A DNA stretch of 64,000 nucleotides from Affinirhizobium lemnae (GTDB taxonomy: Bacteria > Pseudomonadota > Alphaproteobacteria > Rhizobiales > Rhizobiaceae): NCBI RefSeq assembly GCF_022968395.1, contig NZ_JALJQZ010000001.1, positions 62,001-126,000 on the forward strand, in the 5' to 3' direction. The notes under the pieces are model-generated. The model was not told the DNA's origin, did not search any database, and worked only from the letters and a program-made list of their open reading frames with translations. Shown piece after piece: positions 8,784 to 16,849 of this stretch. The translations under genes and the position numbers were made by a program. Numbering within the stretch: position 1 is the stretch's first letter; every line of letters begins with the position of its first letter.

Positions 8784-9038
8784 CAAACAGTCGCATGCGG
8801 CGAGCAAGTGTGTGATTTTGCAAGGGCGGAGCCGGAAAACAACGGGCAGAATATGTGCCTGATATAATACATTTACTCACCGGTCCTTCATCTTTGCACG
8901 GGATGATCGCGAGCGCTCGTCTGCCGCGAATCAGTCAGAATGCGCAGGATGCGGCTTGGGAGCCAGCGGAATCGCCGGAGCGGCCGATATGTGCAAACCT
9001 TTGTCGAAGATTTTATCGCGCATAGTCACATTGCCGGA

Positions 9039-9066
9039 TTGACGTTTACGCGCACGTCAATATTTT
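9039..9066 (+). promoter_or_regulatory. Promoter with embedded palindromic operator, fad operon
   Basis: TTGACGT (9039-9045), an 8-base spacer, and ACGTCAA (9054-9060) form a perfect inverted repeat. TTGACG can also serve as a -35 box, with TATTTT at 9061-9066 as the -10 box 16 bases later. The operator therefore fills the promoter spacer, a layout typical of MerR-family control; LiuR-type MerR proteins regulate such acyl-CoA pathways in proteobacteria. The identity of the regulator is inferred. Confidence 0.5.
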
Positions 9067-9117
9067 AGGAGCACAAATGCCGGTCAAGTCCGGCCGCTGA
9101 TCTGGAGGAGTTCGCGA

Positions 9118-10911
9118 ATGCCAGTCTTCAAGGCCCCTGTCGCCGATACACTGTTTATCCTGAATGATGTGCTCGGCATCGAGCGCTACAATAATCTTCC
9201 GGGTTTTGCCGATGCGACCCCGGAAATGATCGACGCCATTGCGAGCGAAGCAGCCAAGCTCTCTGAAGAAGTTCTCTTTCCGGTCAACTACTCGGGCGAC
9301 CAGGAAGGCTGTGTTCGCGCTGAAGACGGCAGTGTCAAGGCGCCGAAGGGCTTCAAGCAGGCCTATGACGCCTATTGCGAAGGTGGCTGGATCGGTCTGG
9401 CCGTGCCGGAAGAGTTCGGCGGTCAGGGCCTGCCTTACACGCTGCATGCGGCGGTTGGCGAATATACCTCCGCTGCCAACATGTCGCTCATGATGTATCC
9501 GGGCCTGACGCAAGGCGCGATTGCCGCGATCCTCGTTCACGGCAACGACGAGCAGAAGCAGACCTATCTGCCGAAGATGGTGGAGGGCAAATGGTCCGGC
9601 ACCATGAACCTGACCGAACCCCATTGCGGCACCGATCTCGGTCTGCTGCGCACCAAGGCCGTTCCGAACGGCGATGGTACCTACAGGATTTCCGGCCAGA
9701 AGATTTTCATCTCCGCTGGCGAACACGACATGACGGACAATATCGTCCATCTGGTGCTTGCTCGTATCGAGGGCGCGCCTGCCGGCACCAAGGGTATTTC
9801 GCTGTTCATCGTGCCGAAGTACATCGTCAAGGACGATGGCTCGCTCGGCGAGCGCAACAAGGTCGTCTGCGGTGCCATCGAGCACAAGATGGGTATTCAC
9901 GGCAACGCCACCTGCGTCATGAATTATGACGAGGCGACCGGCTATCTCATCGGGGCGGAGAACAAGGGCCTCAACGCCATGTTCGTGATGATGAACGAGG
10001 CGCGTCTGGGCGTCGGTCTTCAGGGGCTGGCGATTTCCGAAATCGCCTATCAGAACGCCGTCGCTTATGCCAAGGACCGAATTCAGGGACGTTCCCTATC
10101 CGGCCCCAAGGCCCCGGAAAAGGCTGCCGATCCGATCATCGTGCATCCGGATATTCGCCGGACCCTGATGACCATCAAGTCATTCAACGAGGCCGGTCGT
10201 GCCTTCATGCTCTGGACCGCTCTGAAGTCAGACATCGCCCATCGTTCGTCTGACGCCAAGGAGCGTCAGGATGCAGACGATCTGCTGGGTCTTGCCACGC
10301 CGATCCTGAAGGGCGTACTGACCGACAAGGGCTTCGATCACGCCGTAATGGCGCAGCAGGTCTATGGTGGCCATGGCTACATCGAAGAATGGGGCATGAG
10401 CCAGTATGTGCGCGACGCCCGTATCGCCATGATCTACGAGGGCGCCAACGGCATCCAGGCGCTCGATCTGGTTGGCCGCAAGCTCGCCCTGAATGGTGGT
10501 CGCGCTGTGATGGCAGCCTTCAAGGAAATCGGTGATTTCTGCGAGGAAAACCGCTCGAACGAGGCGATGGCGCCCTACACCAAGGCCCTAAAAAAGGGCT
10601 TGAACGACCTGCAGGCCTCCACCATGTGGTTCATGCAGAACGCCATGGCAAAGCCCGATAACGCGGGTGCCGGATCGACGGACTACATGCACCTCTTCGG
10701 TCTGGTGATGCTGGGCTATATGTGGGCGAAGATGGCCAAGTCTGCGCAGGACCTTCTGGCAGCGGGTGATGAGCGCACGGATTTCCTCAACGCCAAGCTC
10801 GTCACCGCCCGGTTCTACATGGACAAGATCATGCCGGAAACAGCGCTGCGCAAGGTTCGTATCGAAACAGGCAGCGACACGCTGATGGAACTGGCCGCCG
10901 AAGCGTTTTGA
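9118..10911 (+). CDS. Acyl-CoA dehydrogenase with C-terminal extension domain
   Basis: A 597-residue FAD enzyme that introduces the first double bond in acyl-CoA beta-oxidation. It has the N-terminal, middle and C-terminal acyl-CoA dehydrogenase domains, with GTMNLTEPHCGTDLGL as the substrate/FAD loop near residue 160 and the catalytic-base region YEGANGIQALDL near residue 440. An additional C-terminal domain of the PF12806 type makes it longer than the usual 380-residue enzymes. GGAGGAG precedes the ATG. It leads an operon with a thiolase and a hydratase/dehydrogenase, which together supply a whole degradation cycle. The chain length or branched substrate preference cannot be told from sequence. 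Confidence 0.9.
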   Translation: MPVFKAPVADTLFILNDVLGIERYNNLPGFADATPEMIDAIASEAAKLSEEVLFPVNYSGDQEGCVRAEDGSVKAPKGFKQAYDAYCEGGWIGLAVPEEFGGQGLPYTLHAAVGEYTSAANMSLMMYPGLTQGAIAAILVHGNDEQKQTYLPKMVEGKWSGTMNLTEPHCGTDLGLLRTKAVPNGDGTYRISGQKIFISAGEHDMTDNIVHLVLARIEGAPAGTKGISLFIVPKYIVKDDGSLGERNKVVCGAIEHKMGIHGNATCVMNYDEATGYLIGAENKGLNAMFVMMNEARLGVGLQGLAISEIAYQNAVAYAKDRIQGRSLSGPKAPEKAADPIIVHPDIRRTLMTIKSFNEAGRAFMLWTALKSDIAHRSSDAKERQDADDLLGLATPILKGVLTDKGFDHAVMAQQVYGGHGYIEEWGMSQYVRDARIAMIYEGANGIQALDLVGRKLALNGGRAVMAAFKEIGDFCEENRSNEAMAPYTKALKKGLNDLQASTMWFMQNAMAKPDNAGAGSTDYMHLFGLVMLGYMWAKMAKSAQDLLAAGDERTDFLNAKLVTARFYMDKIMPETALRKVRIETGSDTLMELAAEAF

Positions 10912-10927
10912 TTTCTACTGACGGGCT

Positions 10928-10947
10928 CCCTCCCAGAAACGGGAGGG
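10928..10947 (+). terminator. GC-rich hairpin between acyl-CoA dehydrogenase and thiolase genes
   Basis: CCCTCCC (10928-10934) and GGGAGGG (10941-10947) form a perfect 7-base-pair stem with a six-base loop. There is no T-run after it, so full termination is unlikely; it may protect the mRNA or act as a partial terminator within the operon. Confidence 0.4.
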
Positions 10948-11006
10948 TTGACCTGAAAATTGCACTCCGTAGGTTCCGATACTTCGGCGTGGCATAGGGA
11001 TATTGA

Positions 11007-11020
11007 GGCGCTTAAGCGCC
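11007..11020. repeat. 14-base perfect palindrome before the thiolase ribosome site
   Basis: GGCGCTTAAGCGCC is self-complementary over 14 bases and ends just before the GAGGGAGA ribosome-binding site of the thiolase gene. It could be an operator or part of an mRNA structure; no known motif was recognised. Confidence 0.4.
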
Positions 11021-11034
11021 GAGGGAGAGAGACA

Positions 11035-12243
11035 ATGACCGAAGTCTATATCTATGACCATGTGCGCACCCCGCGTGGCCGTGGCAAGAAGGACGGTTCG
11101 CTGCACGAAGTGCCGTCCGTCCGTCTGGCAGCCAAGACACTGGAAGCCATTCGGGACCGAAACGGCCTGGACACTGCCAATGTTGACGACATCATCATGG
11201 GTTGCGTCGATCCGGTCATGGATGCTGGCGCCGTTATCCCGAAGGCTGCCGCATTCGAAGCCGGTTACTCGACCAAGGCTCCCGGCATGCAGATCTCGCG
11301 CTTTTGCGCGTCCGGTCTCGATGCTGTGAACTTTGCCGCCGGGAAGGTGGCCGCAGGCTCGGATGACATCGTGATCGCCGGTGGCGTTGAAAGCATGTCG
11401 CGCGTTGGTATGGGCATGTCCGGCGGTAGCTGGTATATGGACCCCTCCGTCAATTTTCCCGGCTATTTCATGCCGCAGGGCGTATCTGCCGATCTGATCG
11501 CCACCAAATACGGCTTCTCCCGCGATGACGTGGATGCCTATGCGGTGGAAAGCCAGAAGCGCGCCGCGCACGCCTGGGAGCAGGGCTATTTCAAGAATTC
11601 CGTCATCCCCGTGAAGGATCAGAACGGCCTTATCATTCTGGATCGTGACGAGCACATGCGTCCCGGCACCGATATGCAGGCGCTGGCTTCGCTGAACGCA
11701 TCCTTCCAGATGCCCGGTGAAATGGGTGGCTTCGAGGCGGTTGGTCTGCAGGCCCACCCCGAAGTCGAGCGGATCAATTACGTTCATCATGCGGGCAACT
11801 CTTCCGGTATCGTCGATGGCGCCGCCGCCGTTCTCGTCGGCTCGAAGGCTGGTGGCCAGACGATGGGCTTGAAGCCGCGCGCGCGTATCCGTGCCTTCGC
11901 AAATATCGGTTCCGATCCGGCCCTCATGCTGACCGGTCCGGTCGATGTGACCGAGAAGCTTCTGAAAAAGACCGGCATGTCGATTTCCGATATCGACCTG
12001 TTCGAGCTGAACGAAGCCTTTGCCGCTGTTGTGCTGCGTTATCTTCAAGCTTTCGAGATCGATAACGCCAAGATGAACGTCAATGGCGGTGCGATCGCCA
12101 TGGGTCATCCGCTGGGCGCGACTGGTGCGATGATCCTCGGCACGGTTCTGGATGAGCTGGAAAGACGCGATCTGAATACCGCGCTGGTCACCCTCTGCAT
12201 CGGTGCAGGCATGGGTACGGCAACGGTGATCGAGAGGGTTTGA
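11035..12243 (+). CDS. Acetyl-CoA C-acyltransferase (thiolase)
   Basis: A 402-residue thiolase that cleaves 3-ketoacyl-CoA with CoA in the last step of beta-oxidation. The nucleophilic Cys lies at residue 91 ([13 protein letters not shown]), the catalytic His is in [15 protein letters not shown] near residue 357, and the second Cys is in CIGAGMG near residue 389. The ATG at 11035 follows GAGGGAGA. It is the middle gene of the operon. It could also run in the biosynthetic direction (acetoacetyl-CoA), but the flanking genes favour degradation, as in FadA partners of FadB/FadJ. Confidence 0.9.
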   Translation: MTEVYIYDHVRTPRGRGKKDGSLHEVPSVRLAAKTLEAIRDRNGLDTANVDDIIMGCVDPVMDAGAVIPKAAAFEAGYSTKAPGMQISRFCASGLDAVNFAAGKVAAGSDDIVIAGGVESMSRVGMGMSGGSWYMDPSVNFPGYFMPQGVSADLIATKYGFSRDDVDAYAVESQKRAAHAWEQGYFKNSVIPVKDQNGLIILDRDEHMRPGTDMQALASLNASFQMPGEMGGFEAVGLQAHPEVERINYVHHAGNSSGIVDGAAAVLVGSKAGGQTMGLKPRARIRAFANIGSDPALMLTGPVDVTEKLLKKTGMSISDIDLFELNEAFAAVVLRYLQAFEIDNAKMNVNGGAIAMGHPLGATGAMILGTVLDELERRDLNTALVTLCIGAGMGTATVIERV

Positions 12244-12253
12244 TGGGTTCTAA

Positions 12254-12274
12254 CCCTCCCCACAAGGGGGAGGG
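12254..12274 (+). terminator. GC-rich hairpin between thiolase and hydratase/dehydrogenase genes
   Basis: CCCTCCCC (12254-12261) and GGGGAGGG (12267-12274) form a perfect 8-base-pair stem with a five-base loop, followed by CTTAA and not by a T-run. It resembles the hairpin at 10928-10947 in sequence, so the two intergenic gaps of this operon carry related structures. Confidence 0.4.
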
Positions 12275-12351
12275 GCTTAACCCCGTCAGATCGCACCGGC
12301 TACGGAGCGGCGGCGATATCGGCACGAATTTCAGGGAAGAGGAATCCCAAC

Positions 12352-14568
12352 ATGAGCACCTACAAGAATTTCACGATCGAAACCGATTCAGATGGCATTG
12401 CCCTCGTCACCTGGGACATGCTGGACAAGAGCATGAACGTCTTCACCGAAGAGGTGATGAACGAAATTGATGCCATCGTCGATCAGGTGGTTACCGATGC
12501 CGCAGTCAAGGGCGTTGTCTTCACGTCCGGCAAGTCGACCTTCTCAGGCGGCGCGGATCTCACCATGATCCGCAGCATGTTCAGCCTGCTTCAGGAGGAA
12601 CAGGCAAAGAACCCGGACACGGCGATGCAGAAGCTGTTCGACGTTGCAGGCCGCATGAACTGGCTGTGGCGCAAGATCGAAACCTGCGGAAAACCATGGG
12701 TCTCGGCCATCAATGGCGTCTGCATGGGTGGTGCACTCGAACTGTCTCTGGCCTGCCATGGCCGCGTGGTGTCCAACGCCAAGTCGGTCAAGCTCGCACT
12801 GCCGGAAGTCAAGGTCGGCATCTTCCCCGGTGCCGGTGGCACGCAGCGCGTTGCGCGTCTTGCCAACACGCAGGATGCGCTTCAGATGATGACGACCGGC
12901 CAGACTTTGACGCCTGCCCGCGCCAAGGCCATGAACCTCGTGCATCAGGTGGTAGAGCCCGATCAGCTGATTCCGGCGGCCAAGCAGATGATCAAGGATG
13001 GCCTGAAGCCGGTTGCCCCTTGGGATGAAAAGGGCTTCAAGGTTCCCGGCGGTGGCATCTGGACGCCTGCCGCAGCCCAGCTCTGGCCCGCTGCTCCGGC
13101 GATCCTGCGTCGCGAAACTGCGGGCAACTATCCGGGTGCTCTCGCCATCCTGAAGTGCGTTTATGAAGGCCTTCAGGTTCCCTTCGACACGGGCCTGAAG
13201 ATCGAACAGCGCTATTTCACGCAGGTGCTGCGCTCGACTGAAGCCTTCTCGATGATCCGCTCGCTGTTCATTTCCATGCAGGAACTGGGCAAGGGTGCCC
13301 GTCGTCCGGCAGGCGTGGAAAAGAAGAAGCTCGAAAAGATCGGCGTCGTCGGCGCTGGCTTCATGGGCGCTTCCATCGCCTATGTGTCGGCTGCGGCTGG
13401 TATTGCCGTCTCGCTGATCGACCGCGATGACGAGGCAGCAGCCAAGGGCAAGGCCGTTTCAGAAAAGCTGGTGGCCGATAGCGTCGCCAAGGGCCGTATG
13501 TCGAAGGAAGACGGCGAAAAGCTGCTCTCCCTCATTACGCCAACGGCTGATTATTCCACGCTGTCGGATGTCTCGCTTGTCGTAGAGGCGGTGTTCGAAG
13601 ATCGTCAGGTCAAGAAGGATGTGATCGAGAAGGTTGAGGCCGTGCTGCCGGAAACGGCAATCTTCGCCTCGAATACGTCGACACTGCCGATCACGGGTCT
13701 GGCGAAGAATTCGAAGCGTCCGAAGCAGTTCATCGGCGTCCACTTCTTCTCGCCGGTCGAAAAGATGATGCTGACGGAAGTCATCGTCGGGGAAGAAACC
13801 GGTGACGAGGCGCTTGCTGTTGCTCTGGATTACGTATCGCAGATCAAGAAGACGCCCATCGTTGTCAACGATACGCGTGGCTTCTACGTCAACCGCTGCG
13901 TCTTCCGCTACATCAACGAAGCCTATGACATGCTGATCGAGGGTGTTCCAGCAACGATGATCGAAAACGCCGCCAAGATGGCTGGCATGCCGGTTGGCCC
14001 GCTGTCTCTCAACGACGAAGTGGCTGTCGATCTTAGTCAGAAGATCATGAAGGCTTCGATTGCAGATCTGGGCGAAGCCTCGGTGAAGCCGGAGCATATG
14101 GCGCTGGTCAACAAACTAGTGGATGAACTGGATCGTCGCGGTCGCAAAAATGGCAAAGGCTTTTACGAATATCCTGCCAAGCCTGCGAAGAAGTTCCTTT
14201 GGCCGGGCCTCAAGGATCTCTACAGCCAAAAGCACGCATCCGAAGTGGATGTAAATGTGCTGAAGCAGCGCCTGCTGGTAACCATCGCGCTTGAAGCCGC
14301 GCGCACGGTGGAAGAGGGAATTGTCACGGATCCGCGTGAGGCCGATGTCGGCTCCATTCTCGGCTTCGGATTTGCCCCCTATACCGGCGGTACCCTGTCC
14401 TATATCGACGGTATGGGCGTGAAGACTTTCGTTGCTCTCTGCGAGAAGCTTGCCGCTCAATATGGCGATCACTTCAAGCCAACGCCGTTGCTGCTCGATA
14501 TGGCCGCCAAGGGCGAGACCTTCTACACCCGCTTCAACCCTTATGGCACCGAACAAAAGGCTGCGTAA
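12352..14568 (+). CDS. Enoyl-CoA hydratase / 3-hydroxyacyl-CoA dehydrogenase (FadJ/FadB-like)
   Basis: A 738-residue two-domain enzyme that carries out the two middle steps of beta-oxidation. The N-terminal crotonase domain (about 1-200) shows the oxyanion-hole region GVCMGGALELSLACHG and a second segment GIFPGAGGTQR. A dinucleotide-binding motif GVVGAGFMGASIA begins near residue 333. The dehydrogenase signature FIGVHFFSPVEKMMLTEVI lies near residue 463, and the C-terminal dehydrogenase domain ends the protein. GAGGAA precedes the ATG. It is the last gene of the operon and is followed by a strong terminator. It lacks the thiolase, which is the separate upstream gene. Confidence 0.93.
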   Translation: MSTYKNFTIETDSDGIALVTWDMLDKSMNVFTEEVMNEIDAIVDQVVTDAAVKGVVFTSGKSTFSGGADLTMIRSMFSLLQEEQAKNPDTAMQKLFDVAGRMNWLWRKIETCGKPWVSAINGVCMGGALELSLACHGRVVSNAKSVKLALPEVKVGIFPGAGGTQRVARLANTQDALQMMTTGQTLTPARAKAMNLVHQVVEPDQLIPAAKQMIKDGLKPVAPWDEKGFKVPGGGIWTPAAAQLWPAAPAILRRETAGNYPGALAILKCVYEGLQVPFDTGLKIEQRYFTQVLRSTEAFSMIRSLFISMQELGKGARRPAGVEKKKLEKIGVVGAGFMGASIAYVSAAAGIAVSLIDRDDEAAAKGKAVSEKLVADSVAKGRMSKEDGEKLLSLITPTADYSTLSDVSLVVEAVFEDRQVKKDVIEKVEAVLPETAIFASNTSTLPITGLAKNSKRPKQFIGVHFFSPVEKMMLTEVIVGEETGDEALAVALDYVSQIKKTPIVVNDTRGFYVNRCVFRYINEAYDMLIEGVPATMIENAAKMAGMPVGPLSLNDEVAVDLSQKIMKASIADLGEASVKPEHMALVNKLVDELDRRGRKNGKGFYEYPAKPAKKFLWPGLKDLYSQKHASEVDVNVLKQRLLVTIALEAARTVEEGIVTDPREADVGSILGFGFAPYTGGTLSYIDGMGVKTFVALCEKLAAQYGDHFKPTPLLLDMAAKGETFYTRFNPYGTEQKAA

Positions 14569-14591
14569 TACTGACAATAGCCGTCTTGCGA

Positions 14592-14620
14592 ATAGGCCCC
14601 CTCGTGGGGCCTATTTTTTT
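14592..14620 (+). terminator. Rho-independent terminator of the fad operon
   Basis: ATAGGCCCC (14592-14600) pairs perfectly with GGGGCCTAT (14606-14614) over nine base pairs with a five-base loop, followed directly by a run of seven T. Confidence 0.9.
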
Positions 14621-14827
14621 GCCAAGGTTATAGTTACGTCGAATAACTCGTTCGAGATTAAAATTGATACTTAATCGCAAACAGCGTTTCTATGGATATT
14701 TATTGATCTTGAAGAAATTGTTCATCTTGCTGACAGCATCGATGTTATAGCAATAAGACGAACGAGCATCATCGGCACCAAGAGGTGCTCGTCCCCGCCA
14801 GTTATATTTCCACGAAGGAACCATCCC

Positions 14828-15322
14828 GTGAAGAAGCTTTTCGCTGCTGCCGCTGTGGCCGCTTTGTTGTTCCCTGCTGTTTCGTTCGCCGAGACGCTCG
14901 CTTTCCCAAGCGATAAGCCGGTTGCCAGCATTACCATTCCTGATAACTGGAACCCGGAAGAAACAGACACCGGTATCCAGGCAACCTCTTCGGACGAAGC
15001 AATCTATCTCGCAATCGACGTAGCGGACGCGGCAGATGCAGGCAAGTTGGTCGATGAGGCCATCAAGTTCCTGGACAAGAACGGCGTCAAGGTCGATGAA
15101 TCCACCCAGAAGCAGTCCGAAGACACCATCAACGGCATGAAGATGATGAACTTCGATTGGTCTGGCAAGGACAAGGATGGTCCGGTCAACATCGGTCTGT
15201 CCGTTCTCGCGCCGTCTGCAAACAAGGTTCTTCTTATCACCTACTGGGGCACCAAGGGCGAGCAGGAAAAGCATGCGCAGGATCTGATCGGTATCATTTC
15301 TTCGCTGAAGCCAGCCAAGTAA
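14828..15322 (+). CDS. Small periplasmic protein of unknown function
   Basis: A 164-residue protein with a signal peptide (residues 1 to about 21, PAVSFAE) and a small mature domain of about 140 residues. The mature part includes FPSDKPVASITIPDNW and a C-terminal WGTKGEQEKHAQDLIG stretch. I do not recognise the family. The shape (secreted, single small alpha/beta domain, no Cys in the mature part) suggests a stand-alone periplasmic protein. It starts with GTG at 14828 after AAGGAA. It is a single-gene transcription unit lying between two strong terminators, with a 250-base leader region of its own. Confidence 0.75.
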   Translation: MKKLFAAAAVAALLFPAVSFAETLAFPSDKPVASITIPDNWNPEETDTGIQATSSDEAIYLAIDVADAADAGKLVDEAIKFLDKNGVKVDESTQKQSEDTINGMKMMNFDWSGKDKDGPVNIGLSVLAPSANKVLLITYWGTKGEQEKHAQDLIGIISSLKPAK

Positions 15323-15659
15323 TCGACGATCGAGCTCGTATAGAAGTTTGGCCCCTCTGCCTCACGGCGGAGGGGTTTTGTTTGTGAGGCCGCTTACGCC
15401 CATTTTAAAAATCAGATAGATGACTTAGAGCGGAATTCGATCTTGGATCAATTCTGTTGGCCCAAACCGGTTCGTTCCGCAAGGAGATGTGAGCGTGTCC
15501 TGTGGGCGGCATGTATTTTCGCCATGACCTTCGGTTTTCGCCTTGGACGTATATTCAGATATACCCGTCGGCAAAATCCTGGATCCTGACGAAAATCCAT
15601 TGCAGCAGAATGATTCAATCAGGTTGAACTCCGCTCTGGGGTGACAGCAGGAAGCGTAA
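15323..15659. other. 337-base gap before the HWE kinase gene
   Basis: The left part holds the terminator at 15352-15383. The rest has no gene; one small palindrome, GTATAT-TCAG-ATATAC at 15549-15564, is seen. The kinase gene has AGGAAG before its start. No promoter of recognised type stands out. Confidence 0.6.
15352..15383 (+). terminator. Rho-independent terminator
   Basis: A 10-base-pair stem (15352-15361 with 15366-15375, one T-G pair) with loop TCAC is followed by TTTTGTTT. It ends the transcript of the small periplasmic protein gene. Confidence 0.85.
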
Positions 15660-16796
15660 ATGAGTAATCTTGCCGACGAGCAGCATGGATCGAACCCATC
15701 GCCCTCTCCTGTAACGGACGACCCCAATCGACGATTTGCTGCCAGGGATGGTCGCCTTGTTCGGTTGCTCTCACGCTTGCCTGCATTTCGATCGACCGTG
15801 AAAAAGCCCGAACCGACCGAGGTGGGGGTTGCCTTCCTGGCGTCTCTTACTATTGAGGCGCTGGCCATCTGGGCTCGTTTCGCCGTCGATCCCTATCTGC
15901 CTGCGGGATTTCCGTACCTTACTTTTTTTCCCGCGGTGATCCTGACGGGATTCGTCTTCGGGATGCGACCAGCAATCCTGAACGCGTGTATTTCAGCCAT
16001 AGTTGCCTGGTACTGGTTCATTCCGCCTGCTCAAAGCTTCGATCTGAATGCTCAGTCGTTCACAGCCCTGGCATTTTTCTTTTTCGTTATTGCTATAGAT
16101 CTCGGCCTCCTGATGCTTCTGCTTTCGGCCTATGCTGAACAGCAGCGAGCCAAGGAGGATCTGACCCGGCACCTGCAGATGCAGCAGTTGATTTCCGATG
16201 AAGTTGATCATCGGCTCAAGAACCTGCTCGCCACAACGAGTGGCCTCATCACTCTTTCGCAACGCTATGCCGCCACTCCGCAGGAACTTGGGACCCAGTT
16301 ACGGAACCGGATACAGGCAATGGGTCACTCGATCTCATTGCTGCGCGGTTCTTTGTCCGGTGAGGCAACATCGATGCGAGATACGATTCTGTCTGCCTTG
16401 GAGCCGCTTGGTCTGACATCCGGCGATCGACTATCCCTGGAGGGACCAACCCTTAAGCTCAATGCCTCTTCCATTATCTCGCTAAGCCTCATCCTGCATG
16501 AACTAGGCACGAACGCTTTTAAATATGGCGCGCTTGCGCAGGACCGAGGATCGATCAAAGTCAGATGGGAATTCTGCGGTGCTCCTGACGAGGCAGATCG
16601 TGACGAGAGTTGGTTGCAACTGATATGGGAAGAGCACGGTGCCATCGGCGTTGAGGCTCCCACCCGTAGCGGCTTCGGCACGGATCTGGTACGAAGGCTC
16701 GCCACGGGTTTTGGTGCACCCTGTTCCTTCGAGTATCGATCCGACGGTCTGCGAGCGGTTTTTCCGATGCGCCGAAATTCGACGCTGGTTTCATAA
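15660..16796 (+). CDS. Membrane sensor histidine kinase, HWE/HisKA_2 type
   Basis: A 378-residue kinase. The N-terminal third has about four membrane spans of the DUF4118 type (residues 55-150, LTFFPAVILTGFVFGMRP). The phosphoacceptor helix carries His184 in DHRLKNLL, followed by the ATPase domain with N-box HELGTNAFKYGAL and GFGTDLVRRL near the C-terminus. No sensory PAS or GAF domain is seen, so the membrane part probably senses the signal. Kinases of this family often feed the alphaproteobacterial general stress pathway through PhyR-like regulators, but no such partner is nearby. AGGAAG precedes the ATG. The gene is convergent with opgC. Confidence 0.88.
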   Translation: MSNLADEQHGSNPSPSPVTDDPNRRFAARDGRLVRLLSRLPAFRSTVKKPEPTEVGVAFLASLTIEALAIWARFAVDPYLPAGFPYLTFFPAVILTGFVFGMRPAILNACISAIVAWYWFIPPAQSFDLNAQSFTALAFFFFVIAIDLGLLMLLLSAYAEQQRAKEDLTRHLQMQQLISDEVDHRLKNLLATTSGLITLSQRYAATPQELGTQLRNRIQAMGHSISLLRGSLSGEATSMRDTILSALEPLGLTSGDRLSLEGPTLKLNASSIISLSLILHELGTNAFKYGALAQDRGSIKVRWEFCGAPDEADRDESWLQLIWEEHGAIGVEAPTRSGFGTDLVRRLATGFGAPCSFEYRSDGLRAVFPMRRNSTLVS

Positions 16797-16798
16797 CA

Positions 16799-16822
16799 GG
16801 AAAAGGCGGCTTTCACCGCCTT
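16799..16822 (-). terminator. Terminator between kinase and opgC genes
   Basis: AAGGCGG (16803-16809) and CCGCCTT (16816-16822) form a perfect 7-base-pair stem with loop CTTTCA. Read on the minus strand it is followed by TTTTCC, so it mainly serves opgC. Confidence 0.6.
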
Positions 16823-16849
16823 AACGTATTTTCTGACTTTGAGAGGTTA

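Larger units (their letters stand above)
8558..9117. other. 560-base divergent control region between podJ and the fad operon
   Basis: No gene is seen here. The part near podJ holds a TTAA-N7-TTAA motif at 8769-8783 and, next to it, the 10-base palindrome TTTCGCGAAA at 8754-8763. Two GANTC sites (CcrM methylation motif) lie at 8928 and 8969. The part near the acyl-CoA dehydrogenase gene holds a 22-base palindrome (9039-9060) inside a possible promoter. Confidence 0.7.

Noticed and set aside
10915-12108. Long open frame (397 codons) on the minus strand opposite the thiolase gene
   Set aside because: It is a shadow of the high-G+C codon pattern of the thiolase; the protein is His/Asp/Gly-rich without family resemblance, and no ribosome site supports it.
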